Source: Actinomycetota bacterium
GTDB taxonomy: Bacteria; Actinomycetota; Actinomycetes; Actinomycetales; Microbacteriaceae
Assembly: GCA_020161315.1 (NCBI GenBank)
Contig: JAIUOH010000020.1
Coordinates: forward strand, 1-59,443
Reading direction: 5' to 3'
Length of the DNA stretch: 59,443 nucleotides
Both the position numbers and the translations under genes were made by a program. Under the pieces are notes generated by a model. The model saw only the letters and a list, made by a program, of their open reading frames with translations, was not told where the DNA came from and did not search any database. Below are positions 44,432 to 54,166 of the stretch, in pieces; the stretch's first letter is position 1, and each line of letters begins with the position of its first letter.

Positions 44432-44914
44432 TCAGGCCTGCAGTTCGACCCCGATCAGTGTCTCGTTGTCGGCAGGGTTACCGCCCGGCTCTGGCTCGGT
44501 CAGGTACTGTTCCCAGGAGTTGCCCGACGGGGTGAGGCCTTGCCCGGCGATCCAAGAGAAGAGACGCTCGTAACCGGCACCGAGCTGGTTGTAGTCGCCG
44601 CGAACAAGCAGGGTTGCCGCTCGGCCGGCGGGGAGCGTTTCGGAAGCAATGCCGTCGGTGTCGTCGCCTACATTGAATTGCTCCTCGACGGGCACCGCGA
44701 CCGATAGATCGAGCGTGTCGCCTGGGGAGCCGTGCATCACTCCCATTGGCGGGGCCGATGGTGTCACGCCCGCGGCGCCGAGCGCGGCAAAGATCGCAGG
44801 GAACGCGCGGTCGTAGAGTGCGGGAATCGCATCGAACGCAACGGTGTCGCGCACCACCACAAGGTGTCGCTCCGGTAGCTCGATAACCTCTGGCGTCGAA
44901 AATTGCTCGCTCAT
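44432..44914 (-). CDS. GyrI-like effector-binding domain protein
   Basis: A 160-residue protein from ATG 44914: STPEVIELPERHLVVVRDTVAFDAIPALYDRAFPAIFAALGAAGVTPSAPP, then YNQLGAGYERLFSWIAGQGLTPSGNSWEQYLTEPEPGGN. The layout matches the stand-alone GyrI/SOUL-type AraC effector-binding (BmrR-like) domain, which binds small hydrophobic molecules. There is no DNA-binding part. Its start overlaps the divergent DUF3054 frame, so both share a promoter region. Confidence 0.8.
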   Translation of the reverse strand: MSEQFSTPEVIELPERHLVVVRDTVAFDAIPALYDRAFPAIFAALGAAGVTPSAPPMGVMHGSPGDTLDLSVAVPVEEQFNVGDDTDGIASETLPAGRAATLLVRGDYNQLGAGYERLFSWIAGQGLTPSGNSWEQYLTEPEPGGNPADNETLIGVELQA

Positions 44915-44933
44915 GGGTGCGAGAATACTCTTC

Positions 44934-45335
44934 GTGCGAAAGAACGTAAATAGCAAGGGATCGCGGCCGGGCGTCGTGTTCGCCGCTGCCCTGGCCGACG
45001 CGCTCTGCGTGGTGGGGTTTGCTGCGGCCGGCAGATCGCAGCACGCCGAGGCAGCGACGCTCGCCGGGCTGTGGCAAACTGCGTGGCCGTTCTTGGCGGC
45101 ACTCGCAATTGTCTGGCTCGTGGCGGTGGTCTGGCGCCGGCCGCTTGCCGTGCTGCGCAGCGGGGTGCCCGTGTGGCTTGGCACTCTCTCCGTCGGCATG
45201 GTGATGCGCGTGATCTTCACCGACGGCGGCGCACCCCTGGCCTTCGTGCTGGTCGCCGCCGGCACGCTTGGCGTGCTACTTGTGGGGTGGCGGCTGCTCG
45301 CTGCTGCGATCTTCAGGTTGCGCAAGCCGCGCTAA
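44934..45335 (+). CDS. DUF3054 family membrane protein
   Basis: A 133-residue protein with four hydrophobic helices: GVVFAAALADALCVVGFAA, TAWPFLAALAIVWLVAVVW, VWLGTLSVGMVMRVIFTD and LAFVLVAAGTLGVLLVGWRLL. This is the DUF3054 pattern, unknown function, widespread in actinobacteria. The GTG 44934 start is uncertain; ATG 44913 is in frame and overlaps the divergent gene. Confidence 0.75.
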   Translation: MRKNVNSKGSRPGVVFAAALADALCVVGFAAAGRSQHAEAATLAGLWQTAWPFLAALAIVWLVAVVWRRPLAVLRSGVPVWLGTLSVGMVMRVIFTDGGAPLAFVLVAAGTLGVLLVGWRLLAAAIFRLRKPR

Positions 45336-45359
45336 GCGCATATCGTTTTTCGATAGAAA

Positions 45360-45386
45360 CAGATTGTAAAGCGATTGGATAATCTG
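45360..45386. promoter_or_regulatory. Inverted repeat over the DUF2975 start
   Basis: CAGATT (45360-45365) and AATCTG (45381-45386) form an inverted repeat in an A/T-rich promoter patch. The right arm reaches the GTG start codon, making it a candidate operator for the downstream HTH protein. Confidence 0.5.
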
Positions 45387-45880
45387 TGCGCAAAGAGATC
45401 ATTGTCGCGCTGAAAGCGTTGATCGTGCTGATGCTGCTCGCGCTCGTCGCATTTCAGGTGGTTATCGTGCTGGGAATGGGCGAGGGCCTGACAGAGGAGT
45501 TCGGTGACGACGCCAAAGTGATGGTCGTGCTCTGGAGTTGCGTCTTCGCCTTTGTGATCTGCGCTCAGGCGGGGCTGATTTTCGTCTGGCGACTCGCGAC
45601 ATTCGCGACCGAGGGCACGATTTTTAACCGTCGTGCATTCGGGGCGGTGAACGGCATGATCGTCTCGGTGCTCGCGGGCTTGACTTTCGCCGTGATTGCG
45701 ACAGTTACGGTGGTTGTGACCATGGGCATTGGCGTGCCGCCGATGGTGGCGGGTGTTGGTGTCTTCATCGCGCTCACCTGTCTCGCGCTCGCCCTGGTCG
45801 TGGTGATCATGCGGGCGCTGCTGCGCCAGGCCACCGAGTTTCAGAGCGAACTCGAAGAGGTGGTCGGATGCCCATTCTGA
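45386..45880 (+). CDS. DUF2975 family membrane protein
   Basis: A 164-residue protein with four hydrophobic segments: LIVLMLLALVAFQVVIVLGM, VMVVLWSCVFAFVICAQAGLIFVW, GMIVSVLAGLTFAVIATVTVVVTMGI and a long last one, with a C-terminal FQSELEEVV tail. It fits DUF2975, usually paired with a small HTH protein, as here. GTG 45386 is at or very near the transcript start, so translation may be leaderless. It overlaps the HTH gene by 13 bp. Confidence 0.8.
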   Translation: MRKEIIVALKALIVLMLLALVAFQVVIVLGMGEGLTEEFGDDAKVMVVLWSCVFAFVICAQAGLIFVWRLATFATEGTIFNRRAFGAVNGMIVSVLAGLTFAVIATVTVVVTMGIGVPPMVAGVGVFIALTCLALALVVVIMRALLRQATEFQSELEEVVGCPF

Positions 45881-46089
45881 TCAATCTTGATGTGCAGCTC
45901 GCGAAGCAAAAGATGGGCGTGAATGAGCTTGCCGACGCGATCGGTATCACGCCCGCAAACGTGTCGGTGCTCAAGAACGGTCGCGCAAAGGCAGTGCGCT
46001 TTACCACCCTTGACGCGATCTGTAGGGTGCTCGAGTGTCAGCCCGGCGACATTCTCGAGTGGGTACCGGCTAGCGACGAACCTAACTAG
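45868..46089 (+). CDS. Small XRE/YozG-like HTH regulator
   Basis: A 73-residue protein: ILINLDVQLAKQKMGVNELADAIGITPANVSVLKNGRAKAVRFTTLDAICRVLECQPGDILEWVP. This is the compact YozG/HigA-like HTH found after DUF2975 genes. It overlaps DUF2975 by 13 bp and is coupled with it. The pair is probably a membrane sensor or effector with its own repressor. Confidence 0.85.
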   Translation: MPILINLDVQLAKQKMGVNELADAIGITPANVSVLKNGRAKAVRFTTLDAICRVLECQPGDILEWVPASDEPN

Positions 46090-46107
46090 CGAAGTGCGCT
46101 AAACTCT

Positions 46108-46340
46108 AGGCAGCGACTGTGAACCGGCCATCACCGGTGAGTCTTCGGAAGAACGGCGGCCGTGATCCTCTTTCAATAAAAGGATCCCAGCCACTCACTA
46201 GAACCGAACGGGTACGGCCCGTGACAGCCGAACGAAGAGGCCCAAGGTGCTCGTGCAAGCGAGGCGGCGGGCAAGCGGGGTGGTACCGCGGGTAAGAACT
46301 TTTAGATTCTCGCTCGTCCCGGCAGATGAATTCGTAGCGA
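46108..46340 (+). promoter_or_regulatory. Translational T-box riboswitch of ileS
   Basis: A leader in front of ileS. The short Stem I has the Ile specifier ATC (46130-46132) between CCGG arms; the GTGAACCGGCC and CGGTGAGTCTTCGG parts match actinobacterial ileS T-boxes. The T-box sequence TGGTACCGCGG is at 46281-46291, where TGGT pairs with the uncharged tRNA end ACCA. It should free the ribosome site of ileS when tRNA-Ile is uncharged. A TAAACT -10 element lies just before it. Confidence 0.92.
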
Positions 46341-46361
46341 ACATCGACAGCCGGAGAACCC

Positions 46362-49300
46362 ATGACGTACCCCAAGCAGCACACCGACGCAGTCTCGGCG
46401 AAGCAGCCGAAGCACGCCGCGAGCGAGGCCACGCAGACGGCCGGCGTTTCGCCGTCGCCGAAGTTTCCGGCTATCGAGCAGGGCGTGCTCGCGTTCTGGC
46501 AGCAGGACGACACGTTTCGCGAGTCAATTCGCCAGCGCGAGGGCTGCGAAGAGTGGGTGTTCAACGACGGTCCCCCCTTTGCTAACGGTTTGCCGCACTA
46601 CGGTCACCTGCTGACCGGCTACGCCAAAGACGTGTTTCCGCGCTTCCAGACAATGCGGGGCAAGAAGGTCGAGCGTCGCTTCGGCTGGGACACGCACGGT
46701 CTGCCCGCAGAGCTTGAAGTGATGAAGCAGCTTGGCATCACCGAGAAGAGCGAGATTGAAGACATGGGCATCGATGTCTTCAATAAGAAGGCAAAGGAGT
46801 CGGTGCTCTTCTACACGAAGGAGTGGGAAGAGTACGTTACTCGCCAGGCGCGCTGGGTCGACTTCGAGAACGACTACAAGACGCTCAACCTGAGCTTCAT
46901 GGAGAGCGTGCTCTGGGCGTTCAAGCAGTTGCACGAGAAGGGTCTCGCCTACGAGGGCCACCGCGTGCTGCCTTACTGCTGGCGCGACGAGACCCCACTC
47001 TCAAACCACGAGCTGCGCATGGACGACGACGTGTATCAGATGCGTCAGGATCCCTCGGTCACCGTGACCTTCCCGATGCGAGGATCGCGCGCGGCCGAGC
47101 TCGGACTCGACGGCGTGCGCGCGCTCGCGTGGACGACGACGCCCTGGACCCTGCCGACGAACGCCGCGCTCGCGGTGGGGCCGGCGATCGAATACGCCGT
47201 GGTGGCGGGTCACCTCATCGCCCTCAACCTGGTCGGCAACTACGCAAAGGAGCTCGGCTTCGCCTCGGCAGACGAAGCGCGCGACGCAGTCGAGCGCACG
47301 ATTGTCGGTGCCGAACTCGACGGTGTCGAGTACGAGCCAATCTTTGACTACTACACCGACACCGAGAAGTGGGGCACCGAAAACTGCTGGCGCATTCTCG
47401 TAGACGATTACGTCGGTGCGAGCGACGGCACGGGCATCGTGCACCAGTCGCCCGCCTACGGTGAAGACGATATGCGCATCACGACGGCTGCGGGCATGCC
47501 GACCATCGTGAGCCTTGATGATGGTGGCCGCTTTGTGAATGCCGTGACCGATGTGGCGGGCGAGCTCTGGTTCGAGGCCAACCGTCCGCTGATTCGCCTG
47601 CTGCGCGAGCGCGGCCGCCTGCTGCGCGAGCAAAGCTACGAGCACAGCTACCCGCACTGCTGGCGCTGCCGCAACCCGCTGATCTACAAGGCAGTCTCGA
47701 GCTGGTTTGTGCGTGTCACCGAGATCAAAGAGCGCATGCTCGAGCTGAATGAAGAGATCACTTGGGTGCCCGGCAACGTGAAGCACGGTCAGTTTGGCAA
47801 GTGGCTCGAGGGCGCGCGCGACTGGTCGATCAGCCGCAATCGCTACTGGGGCAGCCCGATTCCGGTGTGGAAGAGCGACAACCCCGACTACCCACGTGTC
47901 GACGTGTACGGTTCGCTCGAAGAGCTTGAGCGCGACTTTGGCACGCTGCCCGTGAACCCGGAGTCGGGCGAGGTCGATCTGCACCGTCCCTACATCGACT
48001 CGCTGACGCGCGTGAACCCAGATGACCCGAGTGGTCAGTCGACCATGCGTCGCATCGAAGACGTGTTTGACGTCTGGTTCGATTCGGGCTCGATGCCGTT
48101 CGCTCAGGCGCACTACCCGTTCGAGAACCAGGACTGGTTCGACGAGCACCAGCCCGCCGACTTCATCGTTGAGTACATCGGGCAGACCCGCGGCTGGTTC
48201 TATGTGATGCACGTGCTCGCGACCGCGCTTTTTGATCGCCCGGCGTTCAAGAACGTGATCAGCCACGGCATCGTACTCGGCAGCGACGGCAACAAGATGT
48301 CGAAGAGCCTGCGTAACTACCCAGACGTGAACGAGGTCTTCGACCGCGATGGCTCAGACGCGATGCGCTGGTTCTTGATGGCCTCGCCCGTGGTGCGCGG
48401 CGGCAACCTGATCGTCACCGAAGAGGGCATCCGCGAGGGTGTGCGCCAGTTCTTGCTGCCGCTGTGGAGCACCTGGTACTTCTTTAGCCTCTACGCGAAC
48501 GCAGACGGTTACGACGCTGAGTGGCGCACTGACAGTGAGGATCCGCTCGATCGCTACATTCTTGCGAAGACGGGCGGCCTCGTGCGCGACGTTGAGGTGC
48601 ATCTTGAGGCGCTTGACACCACGTCGGCTGCCGAGTCGCTGCGTGACTACGCCGAGGTGCTCACCAACTGGTACGTGCGTCGCTCGCGTGACCGCTTCTG
48701 GGAGGGCGTATACGGAGACAACGGTCAGCCTTCGAACAAGCAAGCCTTCAACACGCTCTACACCGTGCTCGAGACCGTGGCGCGTGTCGCCGCGCCGCTC
48801 GCGCCGCTCGTGAGTGAAGAGCTGTGGCGTGGTCTCGGCCACACCGCAGGCCGGAGCGCCGGTCGTTCGGTGCACCTCGAAGACTGGCCAGTCGCAGACG
48901 CGTTCCCCGTCGACGATGAGCTCGTCGAAGCGATGGACGAACTGCGCCAGATCACCTCGCAGGCGCTCGCGCTGCGCAAGGCAGAGCGACTTCGTGTGCG
49001 CCTGCCGCTCGCGAAGCTCAAGGTTGTCACCGCCCGCAAGAAGGCTCTGAAGCCGTTTGCCGCGATCCTCGCCGAAGAGCTGAACGTGAAGAAGGTGAAG
49101 CTGAAGCGCCTGAAAGACGATAGTGCCGAGAAATACGGCATCGTACAGACGCTCACCGTGAACGCGCGTGCCGCCGGCCCGCGCCTCGGTAAGAACGTGC
49201 AGCAGGTCATCAAGGCGGCCAAGAGCGGCGACTGGAGCGAGGTCGACGGCATCGTGACCGCCGGCGGCATCGCGCTCGAGGCGGGGGAGTACGAGCTCAC

Positions 49301-49712
49301 GCTTTCGACCGCGTCTGGCGAAGACAGCCGCGACGCGCTCGGGCTGCTGCCCGGTGGCTGCTTCGTGCTGCTGCGCACCGAGACCACCCCAGAGCTTGAG
49401 GCCGAGGGTGTCGCTCGCGACGCGATCCGTGCGGTGCAGGAGGCGCGCAAGAACGCGGGCCTCGAAGTGAGCGACCGCATTATGCTGCAGCTCGCTGCCG
49501 CTGCGCCGCTCGCAGCCGCGCTTGAGACGCACGCAGAGCTGATTCAGGGTGAAACCCTGGCGACTGAGCTGACCGTTGTGATCGATGAGGCTCCGAGCGC
49601 TGACGAGGCTGCTCGCGGCGAGTCGGGTGCCGCCTCAACGGTTGCTGGTGCGCTGGGCATCGAAAAATCGCCGCTCGGTATTACGATCGACGTACACGGC
49701 AGCATCGCCTGA
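46362..49712 (+). CDS. ileS: Isoleucine-tRNA ligase
   Basis: A 1116-residue class I synthetase of the long actinobacterial type. [20 protein letters not shown] has the HIGH-type motif, [13 protein letters not shown] is KMSKS, and YGEDDMRI belongs to the editing domain. The C-terminal extension is a helical and zinc-less tRNA-binding domain. It charges tRNA-Ile and is controlled by the T-box upstream. ATG 46362 follows CGGAGA. It leads a run with folC and the DUF4233 gene. Confidence 0.97.
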   Translation: MTYPKQHTDAVSAKQPKHAASEATQTAGVSPSPKFPAIEQGVLAFWQQDDTFRESIRQREGCEEWVFNDGPPFANGLPHYGHLLTGYAKDVFPRFQTMRGKKVERRFGWDTHGLPAELEVMKQLGITEKSEIEDMGIDVFNKKAKESVLFYTKEWEEYVTRQARWVDFENDYKTLNLSFMESVLWAFKQLHEKGLAYEGHRVLPYCWRDETPLSNHELRMDDDVYQMRQDPSVTVTFPMRGSRAAELGLDGVRALAWTTTPWTLPTNAALAVGPAIEYAVVAGHLIALNLVGNYAKELGFASADEARDAVERTIVGAELDGVEYEPIFDYYTDTEKWGTENCWRILVDDYVGASDGTGIVHQSPAYGEDDMRITTAAGMPTIVSLDDGGRFVNAVTDVAGELWFEANRPLIRLLRERGRLLREQSYEHSYPHCWRCRNPLIYKAVSSWFVRVTEIKERMLELNEEITWVPGNVKHGQFGKWLEGARDWSISRNRYWGSPIPVWKSDNPDYPRVDVYGSLEELERDFGTLPVNPESGEVDLHRPYIDSLTRVNPDDPSGQSTMRRIEDVFDVWFDSGSMPFAQAHYPFENQDWFDEHQPADFIVEYIGQTRGWFYVMHVLATALFDRPAFKNVISHGIVLGSDGNKMSKSLRNYPDVNEVFDRDGSDAMRWFLMASPVVRGGNLIVTEEGIREGVRQFLLPLWSTWYFFSLYANADGYDAEWRTDSEDPLDRYILAKTGGLVRDVEVHLEALDTTSAAESLRDYAEVLTNWYVRRSRDRFWEGVYGDNGQPSNKQAFNTLYTVLETVARVAAPLAPLVSEELWRGLGHTAGRSAGRSVHLEDWPVADAFPVDDELVEAMDELRQITSQALALRKAERLRVRLPLAKLKVVTARKKALKPFAAILAEELNVKKVKLKRLKDDSAEKYGIVQTLTVNARAAGPRLGKNVQQVIKAAKSGDWSEVDGIVTAGGIALEAGEYELTLSTASGEDSRDALGLLPGGCFVLLRTETTPELEAEGVARDAIRAVQEARKNAGLEVSDRIMLQLAAAAPLAAALETHAELIQGETLATELTVVIDEAPSADEAARGESGAASTVAGALGIEKSPLGITIDVHGSIA

Positions 49713-49744
49713 CGGCGACTCGCCACTATGGACTGGAGCGCCAC

Positions 49745-51097
49745 ATGACCGGAGCAGAACGCGCCGCAGAGCGAGTCTACGAAGAGCTGTTGACCCGCGT
49801 GGGCGAGGCAAACCCGCGCCCACGCATCGAACCGGTACGTCGGCTCGCCGAACTGGTCGGCTCGCCGCAGTTGTCGTACCCCGTGATTCAGGTTGCGGGC
49901 ACCAACGGCAAGACCTCGACGAGCCGAGCCATTGAGTCACTCGTTCGCGCCCACGGGCTGCGCACGGGTCTCTTCACGAGCCCGCACCTCGTCGATTTCA
50001 CCGAGCGCTTTCAGATTGACGGCGAGCCCGTCAGCGGCAAGGTGCTCGCCGATGCGTGGGATGAGCTTCGCTTGCCCCTGCAGGTGCTTGATGCTGAGCT
50101 CGAGGCCGAGGGCATGGGGGCAATCACCTTCTTCGAGGCGCTCGCGGTGCTCGCGTTTACGTTGTTCGCCGACGCGCCCGTCGATGTCGCGGTGATCGAG
50201 GTCGGCATGGGTGGTGAGTGGGATGCGACGAACATCGCCGATGCTCAGGTCGCCGTGTTCACGCCGATTGACCTCGACCACACGGCAGTGCTTGGCCCAG
50301 ATATTGAGACGATCGCCCGCACCAAATCGGGCATCGTGAAGCAGGGCAGCACTGTGGTGACGGCCTCGCAGGCCGCGACCGCGCTTGTCGAGCTTGTTGA
50401 GGCTGCAGAGCGCGAAGACGCACACATTTTCGTTGCGGGTCGCGATTTTGACGTGACCGAGGATCTGCTCGCAGTGGGCGGCCGCCAGGTCTCGTTGCGC
50501 GGCCTGCACGGGCACGAGTATGACCCTGCATTCGTGCCGCTCTACGGCGCGCATCAGGCACTGAACGTGTCGCTCGCGGTGGCGGCTGTCGAGGCGTTCT
50601 TTGGCGCGGAACGCCCGTTGCCCGAAGAAGTGCTCGACGAGGGCCTCGGTGGGCTGACCTCACCTGGTCGCCTGCAGCTCATCGGTAACGAGCCGATCGT
50701 CTACGTCGATGCGGCGCACAACCCGCACGGTGCTGAGGCGCTCGCGCGGGCGGTCACCGAGTCGTTCGCGTTTACCGAGCTCGCGCTTGTGACAGGCATG
50801 ATGGTCGATAAGGACGCCGAGGGCGTGCTTGGGGCACTGTTGCCAATCACCGACGCACTGTTCTTGTCGCCGATTGATTCGCCTCGCTCGCTTGAGGTTG
50901 AAGATCTGTATCAGGTCGCTGGTGGTTTTGAGCGCGATGGTGTTACTGAGGTTTCGGAGTCTCTCGTAGAGGCGCTTGATGCGGCACGCGAGTGGGCGCA
51001 GCAGGGTGACGGGCGCGCAGTGCTTGTTGCCGGCTCGGTGCTGTTGGCGGGCGAGGCAATTCAGTGCTCGCGCAATGAAGGGTGGGGCATCGCGTGA
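49745..51097 (+). CDS. folC: Dihydrofolate synthase / folylpolyglutamate synthase
   Basis: A 450-residue Mur-ligase-like enzyme that adds glutamate to dihydropteroate and folates. VIQVAGTNGKTSTSRAIESLVR is the P-loop, TSPHLVDFTERFQIDG the folate loop, VAVIEVGMGGEWDATN the metal Glu, and VYVDAAHNPHGAEAL the late His-rich motif. The usual place is after ileS or valS. It overlaps the DUF4233 gene by 4 bp (GTGA). Confidence 0.95.
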   Translation: MTGAERAAERVYEELLTRVGEANPRPRIEPVRRLAELVGSPQLSYPVIQVAGTNGKTSTSRAIESLVRAHGLRTGLFTSPHLVDFTERFQIDGEPVSGKVLADAWDELRLPLQVLDAELEAEGMGAITFFEALAVLAFTLFADAPVDVAVIEVGMGGEWDATNIADAQVAVFTPIDLDHTAVLGPDIETIARTKSGIVKQGSTVVTASQAATALVELVEAAEREDAHIFVAGRDFDVTEDLLAVGGRQVSLRGLHGHEYDPAFVPLYGAHQALNVSLAVAAVEAFFGAERPLPEEVLDEGLGGLTSPGRLQLIGNEPIVYVDAAHNPHGAEALARAVTESFAFTELALVTGMMVDKDAEGVLGALLPITDALFLSPIDSPRSLEVEDLYQVAGGFERDGVTEVSESLVEALDAAREWAQQGDGRAVLVAGSVLLAGEAIQCSRNEGWGIA

Positions 51098-51558
51098 GCC
51101 GCGATAAGAATTCAGACGCAGAGGAGCTGCAGCTTTCGCCCTCGGAGACCGCCGCGCACAACGCCGCGATGCGTCTCGCCGGTGCTGGTCGGGGCGAGGT
51201 TGACGCGAAGACTCAGCGCGCACTCGCGTCGATTACCCTCGGCTTTGAGCTGATCGTGGTCGTGCTGATTGGGCTCGCGATCTTTGGGCTGAGCCTGCTC
51301 GAGCCGCGTGAGCTTGGGCTGTGGATCGCCGGTGGGCTCGCCGCTGCGTGCGTGCTTGCGCTCGGTTTCATGCGAGTTGGACGCGTCGGCATCTGGCTCG
51401 GTTGGCTTGTGCACGCGCTGATGCTGGCGACCGCGTTCATCCTGCCAGCTTCGCTCGTGGTCAGCCTGTTGTTCACTGCGCTCTGGGTCTACTGCATGGT
51501 AAAGGGCGCGCAGATCGATCGAGGTCGCCGCGAGCACTTCGCATCGTTCACGAATTAG
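51094..51558 (+). CDS. DUF4233 family membrane protein
   Basis: A 154-residue protein. A charged N-terminus is followed by four hydrophobic helices (ASITLGFELIVVVLIGLAIFGL, GLWIAGGLAAACVLALGFM, IWLGWLVHALMLATAFILPASLVVSLLFTALWVYCMVKG). DUF4233 proteins commonly sit between folC and ndk in actinobacteria; here ndk is absent and a repeat tract follows. Function unknown. GTG 51094 overlaps the folC stop. Confidence 0.85.
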   Translation: MSRDKNSDAEELQLSPSETAAHNAAMRLAGAGRGEVDAKTQRALASITLGFELIVVVLIGLAIFGLSLLEPRELGLWIAGGLAAACVLALGFMRVGRVGIWLGWLVHALMLATAFILPASLVVSLLFTALWVYCMVKGAQIDRGRREHFASFTN

Positions 51559-51587
51559 CGGCAGCGTTTCAACTGAGCGGGTAAGCA

Positions 51588-51738
51588 CTTGATTGATTGA
51601 TTGATTGATGTGCCGTTCAATCAGCCTGTCGGTTAATCAGGTACCTATGCGTCAGTCGGTTCAGTCGATCAGTCAGTCAGCCAAGTCGCCAGCAAGTCAG
51701 GTAAGCAACCGGATAGGCAGTCAGGCGGTCAGGCAATT
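51588..51738. repeat. Low-complexity tract: TTGA tandem repeats, then CAGTC-rich DNA
   Basis: The tract opens with five tandem TTGA units (about 51590-51610). For the next 130 bp it is a patchwork of TCAATCAG, TTAATCAG, CAGTCAGTCAG and GTCAGGC words on one strand. No gene is seen. The tract separates DUF4233 from the convergent HNH gene and could vary in length by slippage. Confidence 0.75.
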
Positions 51739-53589
51739 TCAGTAGGGTGACGGTTCTGCACCGCTCTTGCCGGTTGCCTTCTTGCCAGGTTTTACTTGTT
51801 CGAACCTGACGGTGCTTGGTGGGGTATCGGTGTAGTTCCTTCCGGTCGGTGATTTCCAGTGCAGCTCCCCGTCACCGGTTTGGGTGACCCGCCACCTGCC
51901 GTGGTGTTTCATCGTGTGATGCCCACGACACAAATGTGCAAGGTTCGTCGTCACTGTCGCCCCGCCTTTGGCGGCGTCGATAGTGTGATCGATGTCGCAC
52001 CGGTGTGCGGGGGCACGGCACCCGGGGAACCTGCAGTGCTCATCTCGTACCGCAAGCAGTCTGCGCATCTGCTCAGATGGGCGGTACCGGTCAACACTCA
52101 TCACCGCCCCAGTGACAGGGTGAAGCCTCGTGAGATCCCAGTGCGTCACTGTCGCGGCAAGGTCTCGCGCGGTGGTGGTACTGATGGGTCCGTGTCCGGT
52201 GAGTTCTGGTGGTGGGAGTGAGGTCGGGGCGTCGTATTCTTGCTGCAAAAGTGCGAGCGGGTCGGTGTGATCGGGTAGTGCGCCGTCGCTATCTGGTGGA
52301 ACAGCGTTGATACGGGTAACGAAAGTTTCCGGGTTGATGCGCAACTCGTTCGTGAAGAGGGTTTCGTCGGTCACGATGACCTGGATATTCGCCTGCACCT
52401 GAGTTCTCGACTCCACATCCCGGAAGGCGCCGCCGAGATGCTCGCCCTCAAGTCGTTCACCATCGAGATCTGTTTGTCGGAGTGTTTCGCTGAACAGGTC
52501 GGTGCGGATCTGATCACGAGTACGCCGCACAAACACCGGGGCCGCAGGAACGCCATCAACGTCGACCTGCGGCTGCGTAGGCTCAGCAGGAGACACTCTC
52601 GAAGACTGCCCCAGCTGCCCCAGCTGCCCCGACTGCCCTGATATCTCTGTGCGCTCTGCTTGTTCGTCGTGTAGGTGTTCTGCGTGTGCGAGTTGTGTCG
52701 ATGCCCGAGTGAGTCGGTCGTAAATCTGGTGCGCCTCAACCGCAGGCAAATACGCGCACAGATCACTCATCCCGTCGTCACGGTCAACCACCCACACTCG
52801 GCGCTCCTGCACGGCAATCTCGAACCGTTCGTTGATGGTGCGTTCTGCGTATTGTTCTGCGAGCCGTCGTGCGATCGGGCGGAGCCGTGCCGGGGTCTCA
52901 CGAATCGCGTACGTGAGCACGGCCTGCTCGTACTGGTGACGTTTACACATGGTTTCGAACGAGTCGTTCTCACCAATCACCCGCCCTGCGGTCATGATCA
53001 CCTCGGTGTGCGCCAAACTCAGGGCGCCGTCACGGAGCTCGTCGAAGGTGTCTGGGTAACGGGTGGTGAGTTCGTGCGCGTGCGCCAGCCGACGTTCTAC
53101 GGTGTGTTCGCTGAGGTGCAGGGCGCAGGCGAGTTCTGCACGGATCGCACGATACGCAAGCTCCGCAGGCGCAGCACCAGACACGGGCACACCGTCAACG
53201 TAAGTGGCGTGCAGATCGGGGGAAGCGAGATCGAACGCTTCGGCATACAGCAGTACTTGGGCGGCATCGGCAGCACGACGACGCAACTCGCTCCGCTCAA
53301 GCCGCGACACGACGGAATCGAGTGCGAGCAGATGGGGTGGGACCTTCGTACCCTGTACCGGATCGATCACCGTCCCTGTCGTGGTGCCGCCCATACGAAC
53401 GCCAGCATCAGCGCGGTTGGCACGCCCAGCAGGGTTGGTACGCCCAGCAGGACTGGTGTGCCCAGCCTGAGTGGCGCGCGACCTCGGACCACCAGACCCC
53501 GGAGACCACACACCACCGGACCGCGGAGACCGCGACGAGCGCGGTTGCCGTGGTGGCGGCGGTGAGGGTGATGCTGGGTTGGTGGACAT
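51739..53589 (-). CDS. DUF222/13E12-type HNH endonuclease
   Basis: A 616-residue protein from ATG 53589. A Pro/Ser/Arg-rich N-terminal tail with an AGRTNPAGRANRA repeat precedes the DUF222 domain (about residues 85-300). A low-complexity linker (SGQSGQLGQLGQSS) follows. The HNH domain near the C-terminus contains RDEHCRFPGCRAPAHRCDIDHTIDAAKGGATVTTNLAHLCRGHHTMKHHG, with the H-D-H...N...H of HNH and zinc-type Cys. Such proteins are multi-copy and mobile in actinobacteria. Their role is unproved; some may be group-I or repeat-related endonucleases. It has neighbouring repeat tracts on both sides. Confidence 0.9.
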   Translation of the reverse strand: MSTNPASPSPPPPRQPRSSRSPRSGGVWSPGSGGPRSRATQAGHTSPAGRTNPAGRANRADAGVRMGGTTTGTVIDPVQGTKVPPHLLALDSVVSRLERSELRRRAADAAQVLLYAEAFDLASPDLHATYVDGVPVSGAAPAELAYRAIRAELACALHLSEHTVERRLAHAHELTTRYPDTFDELRDGALSLAHTEVIMTAGRVIGENDSFETMCKRHQYEQAVLTYAIRETPARLRPIARRLAEQYAERTINERFEIAVQERRVWVVDRDDGMSDLCAYLPAVEAHQIYDRLTRASTQLAHAEHLHDEQAERTEISGQSGQLGQLGQSSRVSPAEPTQPQVDVDGVPAAPVFVRRTRDQIRTDLFSETLRQTDLDGERLEGEHLGGAFRDVESRTQVQANIQVIVTDETLFTNELRINPETFVTRINAVPPDSDGALPDHTDPLALLQQEYDAPTSLPPPELTGHGPISTTTARDLAATVTHWDLTRLHPVTGAVMSVDRYRPSEQMRRLLAVRDEHCRFPGCRAPAHRCDIDHTIDAAKGGATVTTNLAHLCRGHHTMKHHGRWRVTQTGDGELHWKSPTGRNYTDTPPSTVRFEQVKPGKKATGKSGAEPSPY

Positions 53590-53639
53590 GGCACTAGTAC
53601 ACCAGCGACCACTGACATTCACGGGCCTCGACGGGCTGC

Positions 53640-54166
53640 CCGTGGTTCAAAGATTCGTGAGTATTTTGTGGGGTACACACAACCCGCAAAACACAGTGTC
53701 AAAAGACGGGGTGATCCTCGCACCTCTCGACAAGCTCGAGGAGCGAAGAGAACGGGCAGCGGGTGTTCTCTCGCGCCCTTCGACAAGCTCAGGGGGCGAG
53801 AGAACAGATCTCAAGGCGAGAGGGAACCGGCAGTGGCTTGGCGCGGGTGCGGGGCTTTGGATTGTGCGCATGGTCGGGCCTGGCGGGAGCGCGCCCTGCG
53901 CGCGGATGGATCTGCACGCAATCCAAAGCCCCGTACTCGTGGCGCAAAGCACTAACCGCTACGAGAAGCGGCTCACCATGGCGGGCGCGGCCTGCTCGAT
54001 GTAGTCGCGAAACGCTACTTCGGGCAGGGCTGATCTTCGCACCTCTCGACAAGCTCGAGGAGCGTCAGGCAGGCGCAGACAAGCTCAAGGATCGAGGGGA
54101 ACAAGCTCAGGCAGGCGCAGAACAGGCTCAGAGGCTGGCAAAGCGAGCTCAGCCCCGCAAACCGCC
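53640..54166. repeat. 530-bp gene-free block with REP-like palindromes
   Basis: No credible gene is seen. Two near-identical units GATC(C/T)TCGCACCTCTCG..., each ending CTCGAGGAGCG (53713-53744 and 54032-54064), carry the CTCGA-CAAGC-TCGAG hairpin. A third, related palindrome (53765-53805) has GTTCTCTCGCGCCC arms around CGACAAGCTCA. Between the units, a 14-bp perfect inverted repeat, GGGGCTTTGGATTG (53851-53864 with 53919-53932), encloses 54 bp. Further CAAGCTCAGGCAGGCGCAGA-type repeats follow at 54080-54130. This is a cluster of extragenic repeats. Confidence 0.75.

Noticed and set aside
47001-48266. Long minus-strand frame of 421 codons inside ileS
   Set aside because: Antisense shadow; composition mirrors ileS codons.
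51588-51738. A CRISPR array
   Set aside because: Repeats are 4-5 bp words without regular spacers, and no cas genes are nearby.
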